NCBI RefSeq assembly: GCF_024580525.1
Contig: NZ_JANIKQ010000012.1
Span: forward strand, 1-64,000
Source of the DNA: Neisseria dentiae
Lineage (GTDB): Bacteria > Pseudomonadota > Gammaproteobacteria > Burkholderiales > Neisseriaceae
DNA: 64,000 nucleotides
Reading direction: 5' to 3'
The translations under genes were made by a program, and so were the position numbers. Below, in pieces: positions 46,308 to 53,385 of the stretch (its first letter is position 1; every line of letters starts with the position of its first letter). The notes under the pieces were generated by a model. It ran no database searches and was not told where the DNA came from. It saw nothing but the letters and a program-made list of their open reading frames with translations.

Positions 46308-46323
46308 GTTAATATCATCTATC

Positions 46324-46368
46324 GCCCCGCCGCAGCGCAAATTCATGTGCTGCGGCGGGGCTTTTTTT
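46324..46368 (+). terminator. Strong Rho-independent terminator
   Basis: GCCCCGCCGCAGCGCA and TGTGCTGCGGCGGGGC with a six-base loop and seven T. It isolates the methyltransferase operon from the epsilon/zeta genes. Confidence 0.93.
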
Positions 46369-46396
46369 GTTTTTGGCGGATGCAAAGCGTATCGTT

Positions 46397-46425
46397 TTCA
46401 ACAGATTAGTCGTATATGGTATAAT
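46397..46425 (+). promoter_or_regulatory. Promoter of epsilon/zeta operon
   Basis: TTCAAC and a consensus TATAAT (46420-46425) are separated by 17 bases, 37 bases before the epsilon start. The -10 is perfect, the -35 weak. Confidence 0.55.
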
Positions 46426-46461
46426 CAGCACCAGTAAAACTTTGCAACAGGAGAACCGGTG

Positions 46462-46701
46462 ATGTGCACCTTGATGCAAAAAGACGCACTGATCGAACGT
46501 GTGGCGTCGGTGCAGGCTTTGATTGCCCGCAAAACCCCGCGCACCGGAAAGCGTTCCGCAGACCAAGACAGAATCGTTTCGTTGCGCCGTTTCCTTTATG
46601 CTTCGGCCCCCGAAAGCATAGACTTTGAGGCTGTGGCAGATGAATGTAACGCTCTCCATCAAAAATATTCGGCGTTGCCAAAATTGGAAGCGGCCGCATA
46701 A
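46462..46701 (+). CDS. Epsilon-type antitoxin
   Basis: The 79-residue helical, acidic/basic mixed protein is encoded 3 bases before the zeta toxin, the position and size of epsilon antitoxins that block the zeta ATP site. GGAGAACC precedes ATG 46462; a GTG directly before it is less likely. It has no strong motif on its own, so assignment depends on the neighbour. Gonococcal conjugative plasmids carry comparable pairs. Confidence 0.75.
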   Translation: MCTLMQKDALIERVASVQALIARKTPRTGKRSADQDRIVSLRRFLYASAPESIDFEAVADECNALHQKYSALPKLEAAA

Positions 46702-46704
46702 ATA

Positions 46705-47595
46705 ATGTTCGCACGGGAAGCAGCCGCATTTGAAATGATTTGGGACGACCTGATTTCCGAAAGCCAGGTTCGTCCCTCTTCTTTGCCTAAAGGATTCGTG
46801 CTGGGCGGGCAGCCCGGCGCCGGAAAATCCAACCTTGTCCATAAAATCAATGCGGAGCTTGGTGGTAATCTGTTAGTGGTAAACGGCGACGAATTCCGCC
46901 GCTACCACCCCGATTTCGAGGAAATCCAAGCAAAATACGGCAAAGATGCTCCCAAGCATACCGCCGTATTTTCGGGCGCGATGACGGAAAAAGTGATAGC
47001 CAAAGCGTTATCCGAAGGCTACAACATCAGCGTCGAAGGCACATTCCGCACCGCTGAAGTACCGATGGGCACCTTAGACCAAATGCGTACCCACGGATAT
47101 GAAACGGCCGTCTATATCCAAACCACCCCTGCCGAAGTGAGCTGGCAAAGCACCATCGAACGTTACAGACAGATGGAGGCTTTGGGTGAAATGCCCCGCT
47201 ATACGGACAAAGCACACCATGATTTAGTCGTGCAACTGCTGCCAAGTAATGCCGATACGGTATTTGTGTCCGGCAAAGCCGATCATTTCAGGGTATATAA
47301 CAGAGACGGTTTGGTGTTTGACGACCGTATCCACGTCGGACAGATGCCCGGTGCTGCTATCGATTACGAATTACACCACAATGAACGGGAACTCGGAAAT
47401 ATTCGGGCGGATTTTGAAAAGAACGCCCATCTGTTATCCCCTTCCCAAAAGCAAGTAATACAGGCGGGGGAAGCCATAATCAACGGGCTTTCTCCTGCCG
47501 AACAGATGCAGGCGCGGATTAATCTGTATGGGAGTTTGCTGGCCCAAATTAAAGAGCGGCATCCGTCATTGAACGGGCCCGAATCCGAACGTTGA
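46705..47595 (+). CDS. Zeta toxin with element-specific C-terminal tail
   Basis: Zeta toxins phosphorylate UDP-N-acetylglucosamine and poison cell-wall synthesis. The 296-residue protein has Walker A GGQPGAGKSN (34-43), D62 in VVNGDEFRRYHPD, and the substrate region ISVEGTFRTAEVP. The kinase core ends near residue 205. The remaining roughly 90 residues include GLSPAEQMQARINLYGSL and end ESER. This tail is shared with three conjugation-linked proteins of the element. The toxin therefore may be routed with the DNA, or simply share a docking module. Confidence 0.9.
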   Translation: MFAREAAAFEMIWDDLISESQVRPSSLPKGFVLGGQPGAGKSNLVHKINAELGGNLLVVNGDEFRRYHPDFEEIQAKYGKDAPKHTAVFSGAMTEKVIAKALSEGYNISVEGTFRTAEVPMGTLDQMRTHGYETAVYIQTTPAEVSWQSTIERYRQMEALGEMPRYTDKAHHDLVVQLLPSNADTVFVSGKADHFRVYNRDGLVFDDRIHVGQMPGAAIDYELHHNERELGNIRADFEKNAHLLSPSQKQVIQAGEAIINGLSPAEQMQARINLYGSLLAQIKERHPSLNGPESER

Positions 47596-47625
47596 AAGCT
47601 GCCTGAACCGCATCAGGCAGCTTTC
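47594..47625 (+). terminator. Terminator with Simonsiella-like uptake-sequence arms
   Basis: GAAAGCTGCCTGA and TCAGGCAGCTTTC around a six-base loop. The arms read AAGCTGCCTGAA, one base off the AG-simDUS variant AGGCTGCCTGAA. It ends the zeta gene. Confidence 0.75.
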
Positions 47626-47649
47626 TTCATTTCATATATTTAAAGAAGT

Positions 47650-47793
47650 AATGGTGATAACAACAATCCTCCCGCAGTAGGGGGCAAGTCGGGCTTGGGC
47701 TTGCCGGTGGCGAAGATAGCCGCAGGTATCGGAGCCGCCGACGGCATGGTCAAGTCCGGCTTGGGGGCGTGGGGCCGTTTGTGGCGAACCTGA
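47650..47793 (+). pseudogene. C-terminal fragment of a VirB6/TrbL-like protein
   Basis: An open frame without start reads GDNNNPPAVGGKSGLGLPVA and then IAAGIGAADGMVKSGLGAWG, ending GRLWRT and TGA at 47791-47793. The Gly/Ala-rich, NNP-containing composition is like the soluble tail of TrbL/VirB6 proteins. No ribosome site or complete frame exists. It looks like debris from another secretion locus; family call is tentative. Confidence 0.35.
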
Positions 47794-47885
47794 GAGACGG
47801 AAACGGGGCTGCTGCGGGGTGGTTTTATGCTTTCAAAAAGTTTTTTTCACGCCGTCTGAAACACGGTTCAGACGGCATGAACGCA

Positions 47886-48425
47886 TCAGCGGTTAAAAAC
47901 CGTGCCGATTTGCCAATGGGCGGCGGCGTATTTTTTGCTGAAATCATCGATAAAAGGCATGGTTTCTTTGCATGGATTTTCAATAATATGGATATATTTA
48001 CCATGAAGGGACAGCAAAACCCGTGTCTTTTGCGCAACATCGGGCAAAACCGTTTCTACTTCTGCCACATTTTGCAGCCGCAACAGATTGACCAGAGCTT
48101 CGGTATCCAGTCTCGTTTCGGGCGGAATCTCGCCTTTCAGACACTCGGGAAACAGTTTGTCATACGTTTCACGCGGCAGCAAGGCGAATGTTTCCGTCAT
48201 GGTGCCGACACCGTAATCGTGGCAGGTATCTTTCAACAAATCATAGGTAAAATCCGAACTGCCCTTTAATGCACTCGCAAAAATCTCGATACAGTCGTCT
48301 GCCGTCAAGCCCTCGCTTAAACCGTCTGCATTACGCCATAACGTCATAAAAATTTCCCGTATCTCTTTCGGCTCGAGTTTTTCTATCAGGGATACGATAT
48401 ATTCCACCTTGTTTTTTTCATTCAT
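47886..48425 (-). CDS. Unknown protein, 179 residues
   Basis: The protein is acidic and mainly helical, starting MNEKNKVEYIVSLIEKLEPK. ATG 48425 lies 2 bases after the stop of the upstream gene, so the pair is one leftward operon. No domain recognised. It ends close to an inverted uptake-sequence pair near 47852-47880. Co-encoded with the next gene, it might be part of a two-gene cargo unit. Confidence 0.65.
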   Translation of the reverse strand: MNEKNKVEYIVSLIEKLEPKEIREIFMTLWRNADGLSEGLTADDCIEIFASALKGSSDFTYDLLKDTCHDYGVGTMTETFALLPRETYDKLFPECLKGEIPPETRLDTEALVNLLRLQNVAEVETVLPDVAQKTRVLLSLHGKYIHIIENPCKETMPFIDDFSKKYAAAHWQIGTVFNR

Positions 48426-48427
48426 TA

Positions 48428-48886
48428 TCACACCCCGCTTTCTTCATAATTTTTAATGCCCTTTGCCGTTATTTCCCGTTCAAACCATGCGGCGGGGTCG
48501 GCGTAAAATTCAGGCGGAAATATCAAAGCCACATTAAAATCAATATTTGTATCCTTCCAAAACCAATGTGCCTCAACATCCGTACAGCCGTACCAATAAA
48601 TTTCCAAACAGCACCCCATCAGCGCATGAACAAACGAACCGCTTTGACTGCGTATAACGGCATCCATGTAAACCTTGAGTGAGCGGCGGTCTTCGGTGGC
48701 TAATCCGCGCAAAAGCGTATGCAGGCGGATATAGCGGTCAACATCAAAGATAACGGTCATATCGCGGTAATATTCGACTAAACAGTCCAAATCTTCATCG
48801 GTACAGTTGATGTTGTACAATTCGTCGTCCATTTCGGCTACCATCAGGCGGCGGCCGTCTTTATCATATTCAAATCGGTATTTCAT
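48428..48886 (-). CDS. Unknown protein, 152 residues
   Basis: Begins MKYRFEYDKDGRRLMVAEMD and has several Trp/Tyr/Cys-rich stretches (CCLEIYWYGCTDVEAHWF). AAAGGAAACC precedes the start. No family recognised. It is the first gene of a two-gene leftward unit with the preceding entry. Confidence 0.65.
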   Translation of the reverse strand: MKYRFEYDKDGRRLMVAEMDDELYNINCTDEDLDCLVEYYRDMTVIFDVDRYIRLHTLLRGLATEDRRSLKVYMDAVIRSQSGSFVHALMGCCLEIYWYGCTDVEAHWFWKDTNIDFNVALIFPPEFYADPAAWFEREITAKGIKNYEESGV

Positions 48887-48936
48887 TTCGGTTTCCTTTC
48901 TTTGGTTTCAGACGGCCTGAATGCCGTCTGAACGCA

Positions 48937-49713
48937 TCAGAACAAGACAAGCTGTTGTTCTAGTGTCAGTAATGCAGGGGGAACAGGCGTTGAAAACGGC
49001 TCTCCGTTATCGGCGGCCTTTTCTTTACCGACCTTATCCGCCATTGCTTGTGCAAAACCGCCATATACCCAGTCGGAAGTACACCAAGCAGACCAAAACT
49101 CACGGGTTAGGCTGTTGCCGTGTACGATTTTGGCGGGTATGCGGTAAAGCTGGCATTGGATAAAACACATCTGCACGCATAAAATATCAATGTCCACGCC
49201 TACCGCTGCCATTCTCTGCGACGGCGTATAGCCCGCCTCCCGCACATGCTCGGCAAAAGCAATCAGGTTTGCGCCGCTGCCGCAGGTCGGCTCTAAAACG
49301 CTGACAAACTTTTCCGTTTTCAGCTTCTCGGCTACGTCCAAACCGCCCAAAGCGGCCATTAACTTACTTATGCAATAAGGCGTGAAATACTGCCCGCTGC
49401 TGTCGTTGCCCAACCCCAAATCCATATACAGACGGCCTAAAACATCATCAAATACCCCCTGCTTTTGAGCCTTATTAACGGCAAGCATCAATACACCCAG
49501 CATTTCGGGGAAGCGGCAAAAATCCGCTTCGGGGTATTTTCGGCGTATTTCGTGGTAACGGTTTTCCCGTTGCTCCCACTCTGTATCAAATGCGTACTGG
49601 TTGATTAAGACGAGGGCCGCCAACTCGACAAAATCCCTGAATACGTCGGCTATACGGAAAGCCGCCCCGAAAGATTGGAAACCCTTGACTAATTCATGAT
49701 GGATATTTTCCAT
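48937..49713 (-). CDS. N6-methyltransferase-like protein lacking the NPPY catalytic motif
   Basis: A 258-residue class I SAM-dependent protein related to type I HsdM. The lead-in GQYFTPYCISKLMA (107-120) and SAM motif EPTCGSGANL (141-150) are intact. Where NPP(F/Y) would be expected the sequence reads TSDWVYGGF, so the catalytic loop is missing. It may bind SAM or DNA without methylating, or use a different chemistry. Encoded leftward, it is preceded by another unknown gene. Confidence 0.75.
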   Translation of the reverse strand: MENIHHELVKGFQSFGAAFRIADVFRDFVELAALVLINQYAFDTEWEQRENRYHEIRRKYPEADFCRFPEMLGVLMLAVNKAQKQGVFDDVLGRLYMDLGLGNDSSGQYFTPYCISKLMAALGGLDVAEKLKTEKFVSVLEPTCGSGANLIAFAEHVREAGYTPSQRMAAVGVDIDILCVQMCFIQCQLYRIPAKIVHGNSLTREFWSAWCTSDWVYGGFAQAMADKVGKEKAADNGEPFSTPVPPALLTLEQQLVLF

Positions 49714-49779
49714 TTCGTCTTTTCCTTTATCGTTGTTCGGGCGGCCTGTTCAGGCCGTCCGAATCGGGGTTAGAAGTAA

Positions 49780-50178
49780 TTACCACCAACTGTCGTAAAA
49801 GACGGCCAAGCCGTTCGCCAAAGCCTCGCGGGCGGCGGCAATGAATTTCTTGGTTTCTTCTATATCCTCGGGATATATCTCCTCTCCGCCAAAGAAAAAG
49901 CCCGGCGTATGTTCCAGTTCGTTGTTCTCCAATGCCTGTTCAAGCCGTTCCAAGTCGTCAAGTTCCAGCCTGACGGTGCGGCAGTTGAACACCTCAACCC
50001 CGCCTTTTTCCCGATAGAGGTTTTCCATCCACCCGTGCAGGTGGTTGAATTTCCGCCAGTAGGCAATATCGGTAAGCTGCGCTTTTTCGCGCTCTTCTTC
50101 GGTGGTCGGCATTACGTCGGTTTGTCTGCCTGCGGCAAATTCGGCGCTCATGGTGTAGCCGTACATATCCAGTCCCAT
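49780..50178 (-). CDS. Unknown protein of mobile elements (MGLDMYGY type)
   Basis: A 132-residue acidic protein starting MGLDMYGYTMSAEF, a start frequently seen in phage and plasmid proteins of unknown function. WRKFNHLHGWMENLY and a C-terminal YDSWW are the conserved parts. AAAGGAAT precedes ATG. It is the first gene leftward from the predicted oriT region, a common place for anti-restriction genes; that role is a guess. Confidence 0.7.
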   Translation of the reverse strand: MGLDMYGYTMSAEFAAGRQTDVMPTTEEEREKAQLTDIAYWRKFNHLHGWMENLYREKGGVEVFNCRTVRLELDDLERLEQALENNELEHTPGFFFGGEEIYPEDIEETKKFIAAAREALANGLAVFYDSWW

Positions 50179-50214
50179 TTGTCATTCCTTTCATGTGAAA
50201 TAATTAACAACACA

Positions 50215-50439
50215 CAACCATCGGGGGCGGTAGCCGCCGCGTTGTGATGTCGTTAAAAATTTCAAACCGCCCAAAGTCCAGACTGGCTTTGTGCGGCTTT
50301 CATCTTTGTCCGGTGCGCCCTCTGCGGCGTGGTGGAAAAGGTGGAAGACGTGCAAAGACACTCGTCTTGGTCTGGACTTTGGGCGGTTTGAAATTTAGAC
50401 ATCACGAGACAACGCGGCGGCTACCGCCCCCGATGGTTG
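50215..50439. repeat. Large inverted repeat (about 70-bp arms) next to predicted oriT
   Basis: The left arm 50215-50283 and right arm 50370-50439 are complementary. The outer 31 bp and the inner 25 bp (starting ATTTCAAACCGCCCAAAG on the left) are perfect; a short unmatched segment lies between. The loop is 86 bases. Nothing is encoded here. It could form a very stable cruciform or single-strand hairpin, suitable for a transfer or replication origin. Confidence 0.9.
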
Positions 50440-50782
50440 TTTACGGGACAGCCGCTTTCGCGGCGTTTCCGTCCGTTGGGCGGAATTTTTAAAACACCTT
50501 TAGGGCGTTTTTTGGCACCTGTTGCCTATCCTGCGTTTAGTTTGATAATGGGTTTTGTATGGATGTTTTCGTTTGTTTTTCAGGGATGAGGTACGCGCGG
50601 ATGGAGATATAGCCGTGATTTTGAGATATTTGCGTATTTTTTAGATATTATTGCGTATATAAACGTATATTTTCTGAATATTTTATGTATTTATTGAATT
50701 ATTTTGTATTAATTAAGAATCAGATGTATAATTAAACATATTTGGCGATTTTTTCAGGAATATTGGCGTATTAGGTGCGTAT
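50440..50782. other. Predicted origin of transfer with IncP-type nic motif
   Basis: CCTATCCTG at 50525-50533 followed by C matches the RP4 nic region (CCTATCCTG/C). A short inverted repeat GGCACCTGTTGCC precedes it, and a longer imperfect hairpin (AAAACACC...GGCGTTTT) lies at 50491-50511. Downstream is an AT-rich stretch to the traK-like gene, as in IncP plasmids. A MOBP relaxase is encoded in the element. Nicking would be expected between G50533 and C50534. No gene is seen in this interval. Confidence 0.72.
50632..50782 (+). promoter_or_regulatory. Phased GCGTAT repeats upstream of the traK-like gene
   Basis: GCGTAT occurs at 50632, 50653, 50766 and 50777, with ACGTAT at 50663. Spacings of 21, 10 and 11 bp place them on one face of the helix; the last abuts the start codon. 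They may be binding sites for the adjacent DNA-binding protein, combining relaxosome assembly with autoregulation. Confidence 0.5.
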
Positions 50783-51169
50783 ATGTCGGATTTAGACGAT
50801 TTTGTGAAAAACAATACCCCTTCAGGCAAAAAATCCAAGCTGGACGCATTTGCCCGGGAAATTTTTGCTCTAAAAAAACTCGGTTATTCAGAGAAAGATA
50901 TTCTGCGGTTTCTATCGGAAAAAAAAGGGGTGTCTGTTACCCAGCCGACCCTAAACAGATTTATCAGAAATAGAAAACAGCATGAAATACCGGCCAGCAC
51001 CGCTTTCACACATCCCAAACCCCACCCTTCAGGGGTAGTTGATGCGGCTGATAATGCCCCAAAAGAACAGAAACAAGATGGAGAAAGGATACCGACCTTT
51101 GAATGGAACCCCGGTAGCTTTAATATTGACCAGTTTGTCGGCACCTCAACGGACGAGCAGAAAAAGTAA
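50783..51169 (+). CDS. TraK-like oriT-binding protein
   Basis: A 128-residue protein with a basic helix-turn-helix-like N-terminal half (LKKLGYSEKDILRFLSEKKG and then SVTQPTLNRFIRNR). This resembles RP4 TraK, which wraps oriT DNA. The C-terminal half is hydrophilic and Pro-rich. It immediately follows the predicted nic region and AT-rich segment, the position of traK in IncP plasmids. TraL and TraM homologues are encoded further right. Confidence 0.65.
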   Translation: MSDLDDFVKNNTPSGKKSKLDAFAREIFALKKLGYSEKDILRFLSEKKGVSVTQPTLNRFIRNRKQHEIPASTAFTHPKPHPSGVVDAADNAPKEQKQDGERIPTFEWNPGSFNIDQFVGTSTDEQKK

Positions 51170-51212
51170 AAGCCGTCTGAAACCTTTTCAGACGGCCTGT
51201 TTGTTACCTAAA

Positions 51213-51497
51213 TCAGGAGTATCTCTCTTCCAACTGATGCCTCACAGACACAATAATTACCGTATCATGTTCAATCCGGTAAAGCACCAAATACCCCCGG
51301 CTTCCAAACGGAACGGGCCACTCCCGGTACACATCATCAAAATATCTTCCCTGCGCCGGGAAAACAGCCAAGTCATTTAAAGCGGCTTTTATTGCACGGA
51401 TGGCATTGACCGCAGCCGTAGGATTTTTATCAACCAAAAATTCATAAAGCCTGTTCAAATCACCGACGGCTTTTTCTGTCAGCACTACTTGTGGCAT
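51213..51497 (-). CDS. ParE/RelE-type toxin
   Basis: A 94-residue ParE/RelE superfamily protein (LNRLYEFLVDKNPTAAVNAI, VPFGSRGYLVLYRIEHDTV). It is typical of ParE, which poisons gyrase, although RelE-type mRNA cleavage cannot be excluded. Its start overlaps the antitoxin stop by 13 bases on the same strand, so the antitoxin is made first. Function is likely element maintenance. Confidence 0.9.
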   Translation of the reverse strand: MPQVVLTEKAVGDLNRLYEFLVDKNPTAAVNAIRAIKAALNDLAVFPAQGRYFDDVYREWPVPFGSRGYLVLYRIEHDTVIIVSVRHQLEERYS

Positions 51498-51772
51498 TTG
51501 AGCGGCTCCACCTGTTTACCGTCAATAATATCGTCCATCCACTCATTGACCTGCCCAAGGGTCAGATGCAGGCCTGTTTCCTGATAATGCCGCCATGATT
51601 CATCAGCTGCCGCTCTCAATGCCGCTTTACTTTCCTCACGGTCAAGAAACTGATTAACCGCCTCTTTCATCAACCAATGAATCGAACGGTCCTGCTGTTC
51701 AGCCACGATCTTCAACCGTTCTTTTGTTTCCGGGGTCAGTTTTACTGCCACCGGCACAGACTGGGTTTTCAT
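51485..51772 (-). CDS. Ribbon-helix-helix antitoxin
   Basis: The 95-residue protein starts at ATG 51772 (MKTQSVPVAVKLTPETKERL) with a ribbon-helix-helix DNA-binding N-terminus. Its acidic, Trp-rich C-terminal part binds the toxin encoded next. Longer upstream frame to 51871 lacks a ribosome site. It should autorepress the pair, probably at the AT-rich stretch 51780-51820. Confidence 0.88.
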   Translation of the reverse strand: MKTQSVPVAVKLTPETKERLKIVAEQQDRSIHWLMKEAVNQFLDREESKAALRAAADESWRHYQETGLHLTLGQVNEWMDDIIDGKQVEPLKCHK

Positions 51773-52272
51773 AAGCAAAGCCCCTAGGTTATAAAAAGTA
51801 ATACCATTATATACCCATATCCGCCACCAAACCAACTTATCCACAAAAAACGTGCATATCTCCCTGCTCAAAAACCCTAAACGCCTATCTACCCATAAAA
51901 AAAGAAACTGCCCAAAAAATCATCAGGCCGTATGGCCGTTATAGTGTTTGTGGTGGTCTCTGAATGTGTTCTCTGTATAGAGTGCGTCCGGTGCGTACAA
52001 AGACCTTTGCCCGATTTGTACATTGTTCTTTGCCCAATATGTACAAAGACATGATTTATAAAGATAATTTAAAGATTACAACAAGGCCGTCTGAAAGTAT
52101 CTTTTGCCGCTTTCCGACGGCCTTTGCACCTCCAAACAGGCAATATGAATAAAAAAACGGCCGATGCTCTGCATCAGCCGTATAAAAATGCTTCTGAATC
52201 ACTCAAAAGCAGGGTGAAGACGGTTTTTTTATGACGTTTGAGCAGCCATAACGCGCAACAAGGCATCACACC
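51773..52272. other. Non-coding region with TTTGTAC repeats and hairpins
   Basis: About 500 bases without a convincing gene. GTACAAAG (51995-52002), TTTGTACA (52015-52022) and TGTACAAA (52040-52047) form overlapping inverted repeats around the recurring phrase TTTGCCC. They may be operator or iteron-like sites. Further right are an imperfect uptake-sequence pair (about 52084-52124) and a hairpin around 52160-52182 that may terminate the leftward replication-like operon. Confidence 0.5.
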
Positions 52273-53061
52273 TTATTGCGCTGATTTTTTTATTCCTAAT
52301 TTTTGCATTGCCTCCTGCATTTTTTCGATGGCAACGCCCTTATCGGGCTTGTCCGGCGGCGGCTTTGGTTGTTTTTTATGCTCCGCCGCCGCCGCTGCCA
52401 GCTCGCGTTTGGTGCGTTCTTCTTGGGCTTTCCGGTCGCTTTCAGACGGCCTGCCGGTTTGTTTTTGGGCGGGCGGGAAAAAGCCCAACCAGCCTTTGAG
52501 AATGGTCATCTCCATAATCGGGTGCAGGTCGAGCTTGTCGTTGTGGAGTGCAGACAGTTGCTTTATGGCCGCTTTTTTCGCGCCGTTGCCTGCTTTTTTG
52601 CCCGCCTCCGCGCGCATATCCAAATAAGCGTGCCACAAATCCAGCGGAATGAATTTCGGCAGGCGGAAATTATCGCGGTCGTGGTGGTAGCGGCTGTGGG
52701 CAGACGGCAGCGGTATGCCCCTGAGTTCGTAAATTTTTTCCAGCAACACGTCGCGGTTAAGGTGCCAGTGCATCCTGCCGTGTACGCCGCCGCGCCGGTA
52801 TTGCACCAGCCCCAAGCGCAGCAGCGCCCGGCGCACTTTTTCGTAACCGCGCCGGGACAGTCCGAGTTCCTGCTTCAGATCAGCGGCGGTTTTATACAGC
52901 CAACCGCAGCGTTCCGGCTCTTTGTCGATCACCTCGCTCCACCAAAACAGATTGGAGAGAAACGATGCCGTCTGAAAATCGTGCGCGCACAGGGGCATAA
53001 ATTCGTCATAGACTTGGACGAATTTATTGGTTAGGTGGGCGCGCAGGTCGGCGATGAGCAT
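52273..53061 (-). CDS. Winged-helix replication-initiation-like protein
   Basis: The 262-residue protein starts at ATG 53061 (MLIADLRAHL), 12 bases after the cro-like stop. A winged-helix region is visible (YKTAADLKQELGLSRRGYEK, RALLRLGLVQYRRGGVHGR). The C-terminal third is Lys/Pro-rich and disordered. It resembles phage or plasmid replication-initiation proteins with DNA-binding N-termini; no catalytic motif is seen. Its place after a cro-like gene, like lambda cro-cII-O, supports replication of the excised element. An alternative is a regulator. Confidence 0.6.
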   Translation of the reverse strand: MLIADLRAHLTNKFVQVYDEFMPLCAHDFQTASFLSNLFWWSEVIDKEPERCGWLYKTAADLKQELGLSRRGYEKVRRALLRLGLVQYRRGGVHGRMHWHLNRDVLLEKIYELRGIPLPSAHSRYHHDRDNFRLPKFIPLDLWHAYLDMRAEAGKKAGNGAKKAAIKQLSALHNDKLDLHPIMEMTILKGWLGFFPPAQKQTGRPSESDRKAQEERTKRELAAAAAEHKKQPKPPPDKPDKGVAIEKMQEAMQKLGIKKSAQ

Positions 53062-53072
53062 TTCTATTACTT

Positions 53073-53276
53073 TTACTCTTTTGCTTTTTGAACCCGTACT
53101 ATCTGATATAGGCGTGGGTTTATTTTCAACTTTCCACCAGTAAGTATTTGAATTCGGTAAGCCTGCTTTTCTGGAACTACTTCCTGCCATTGTGTTACAG
53201 CCGATGGGCTGATACCTAAAGCCCTTGCTACCGCTATTTTTGTTCCGTAAAAGGCAATAACATCTTTTGTTCGCAT
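53073..53276 (-). CDS. Cro-like regulator
   Basis: A 67-residue protein with a compact helix-turn-helix (YGTKIAVARALGISPSAVTQW) as in YdaS/Cro-type regulators. It is divergent from the CI-like repressor gene, with three shared operators between. It should compete with the repressor and permit expression of the leftward replication-like gene. The downstream gene starts 12 bases after its stop. Confidence 0.85.
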   Translation of the reverse strand: MRTKDVIAFYGTKIAVARALGISPSAVTQWQEVVPEKQAYRIQILTGGKLKINPRLYQIVRVQKAKE

Positions 53277-53294
53277 ATATGGATATTTCTTTGT

Positions 53295-53357
53295 TTAAGT
53301 TCGCTTAAATTATAGGTGTAAAGAACACTTAAATCAACATGGGTTAAGATAACTTAA
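53295..53357. promoter_or_regulatory. Three operators between cro-like and CI-like genes
   Basis: TTAAGTTCGCTTAA (53295-53308), TAAAGAACACTTAA (53319-53332) and TTAAGATAACTTAA (53344-53357) share TTAAG-N4-CTTAA symmetry. Their starts are 24-25 bp apart, the geometry of lambda-type right operators. Presumed targets of the flanking regulators. Confidence 0.82.
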
Positions 53358-53385
53358 ACCTGAGAAATTTAAGATGGAATGAATT

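Noticed and set aside
50215..50439. Giant inverted repeat as insertion-sequence ends
   Set aside because: Only 86 bases lie between the arms, no transposase and no flanking target duplication were seen.
51964..52152. 62-residue frame in the gene-free region
   Set aside because: No ribosome site, composition unlike a protein, and it runs through the TTTGTAC repeats and an uptake-sequence pair.
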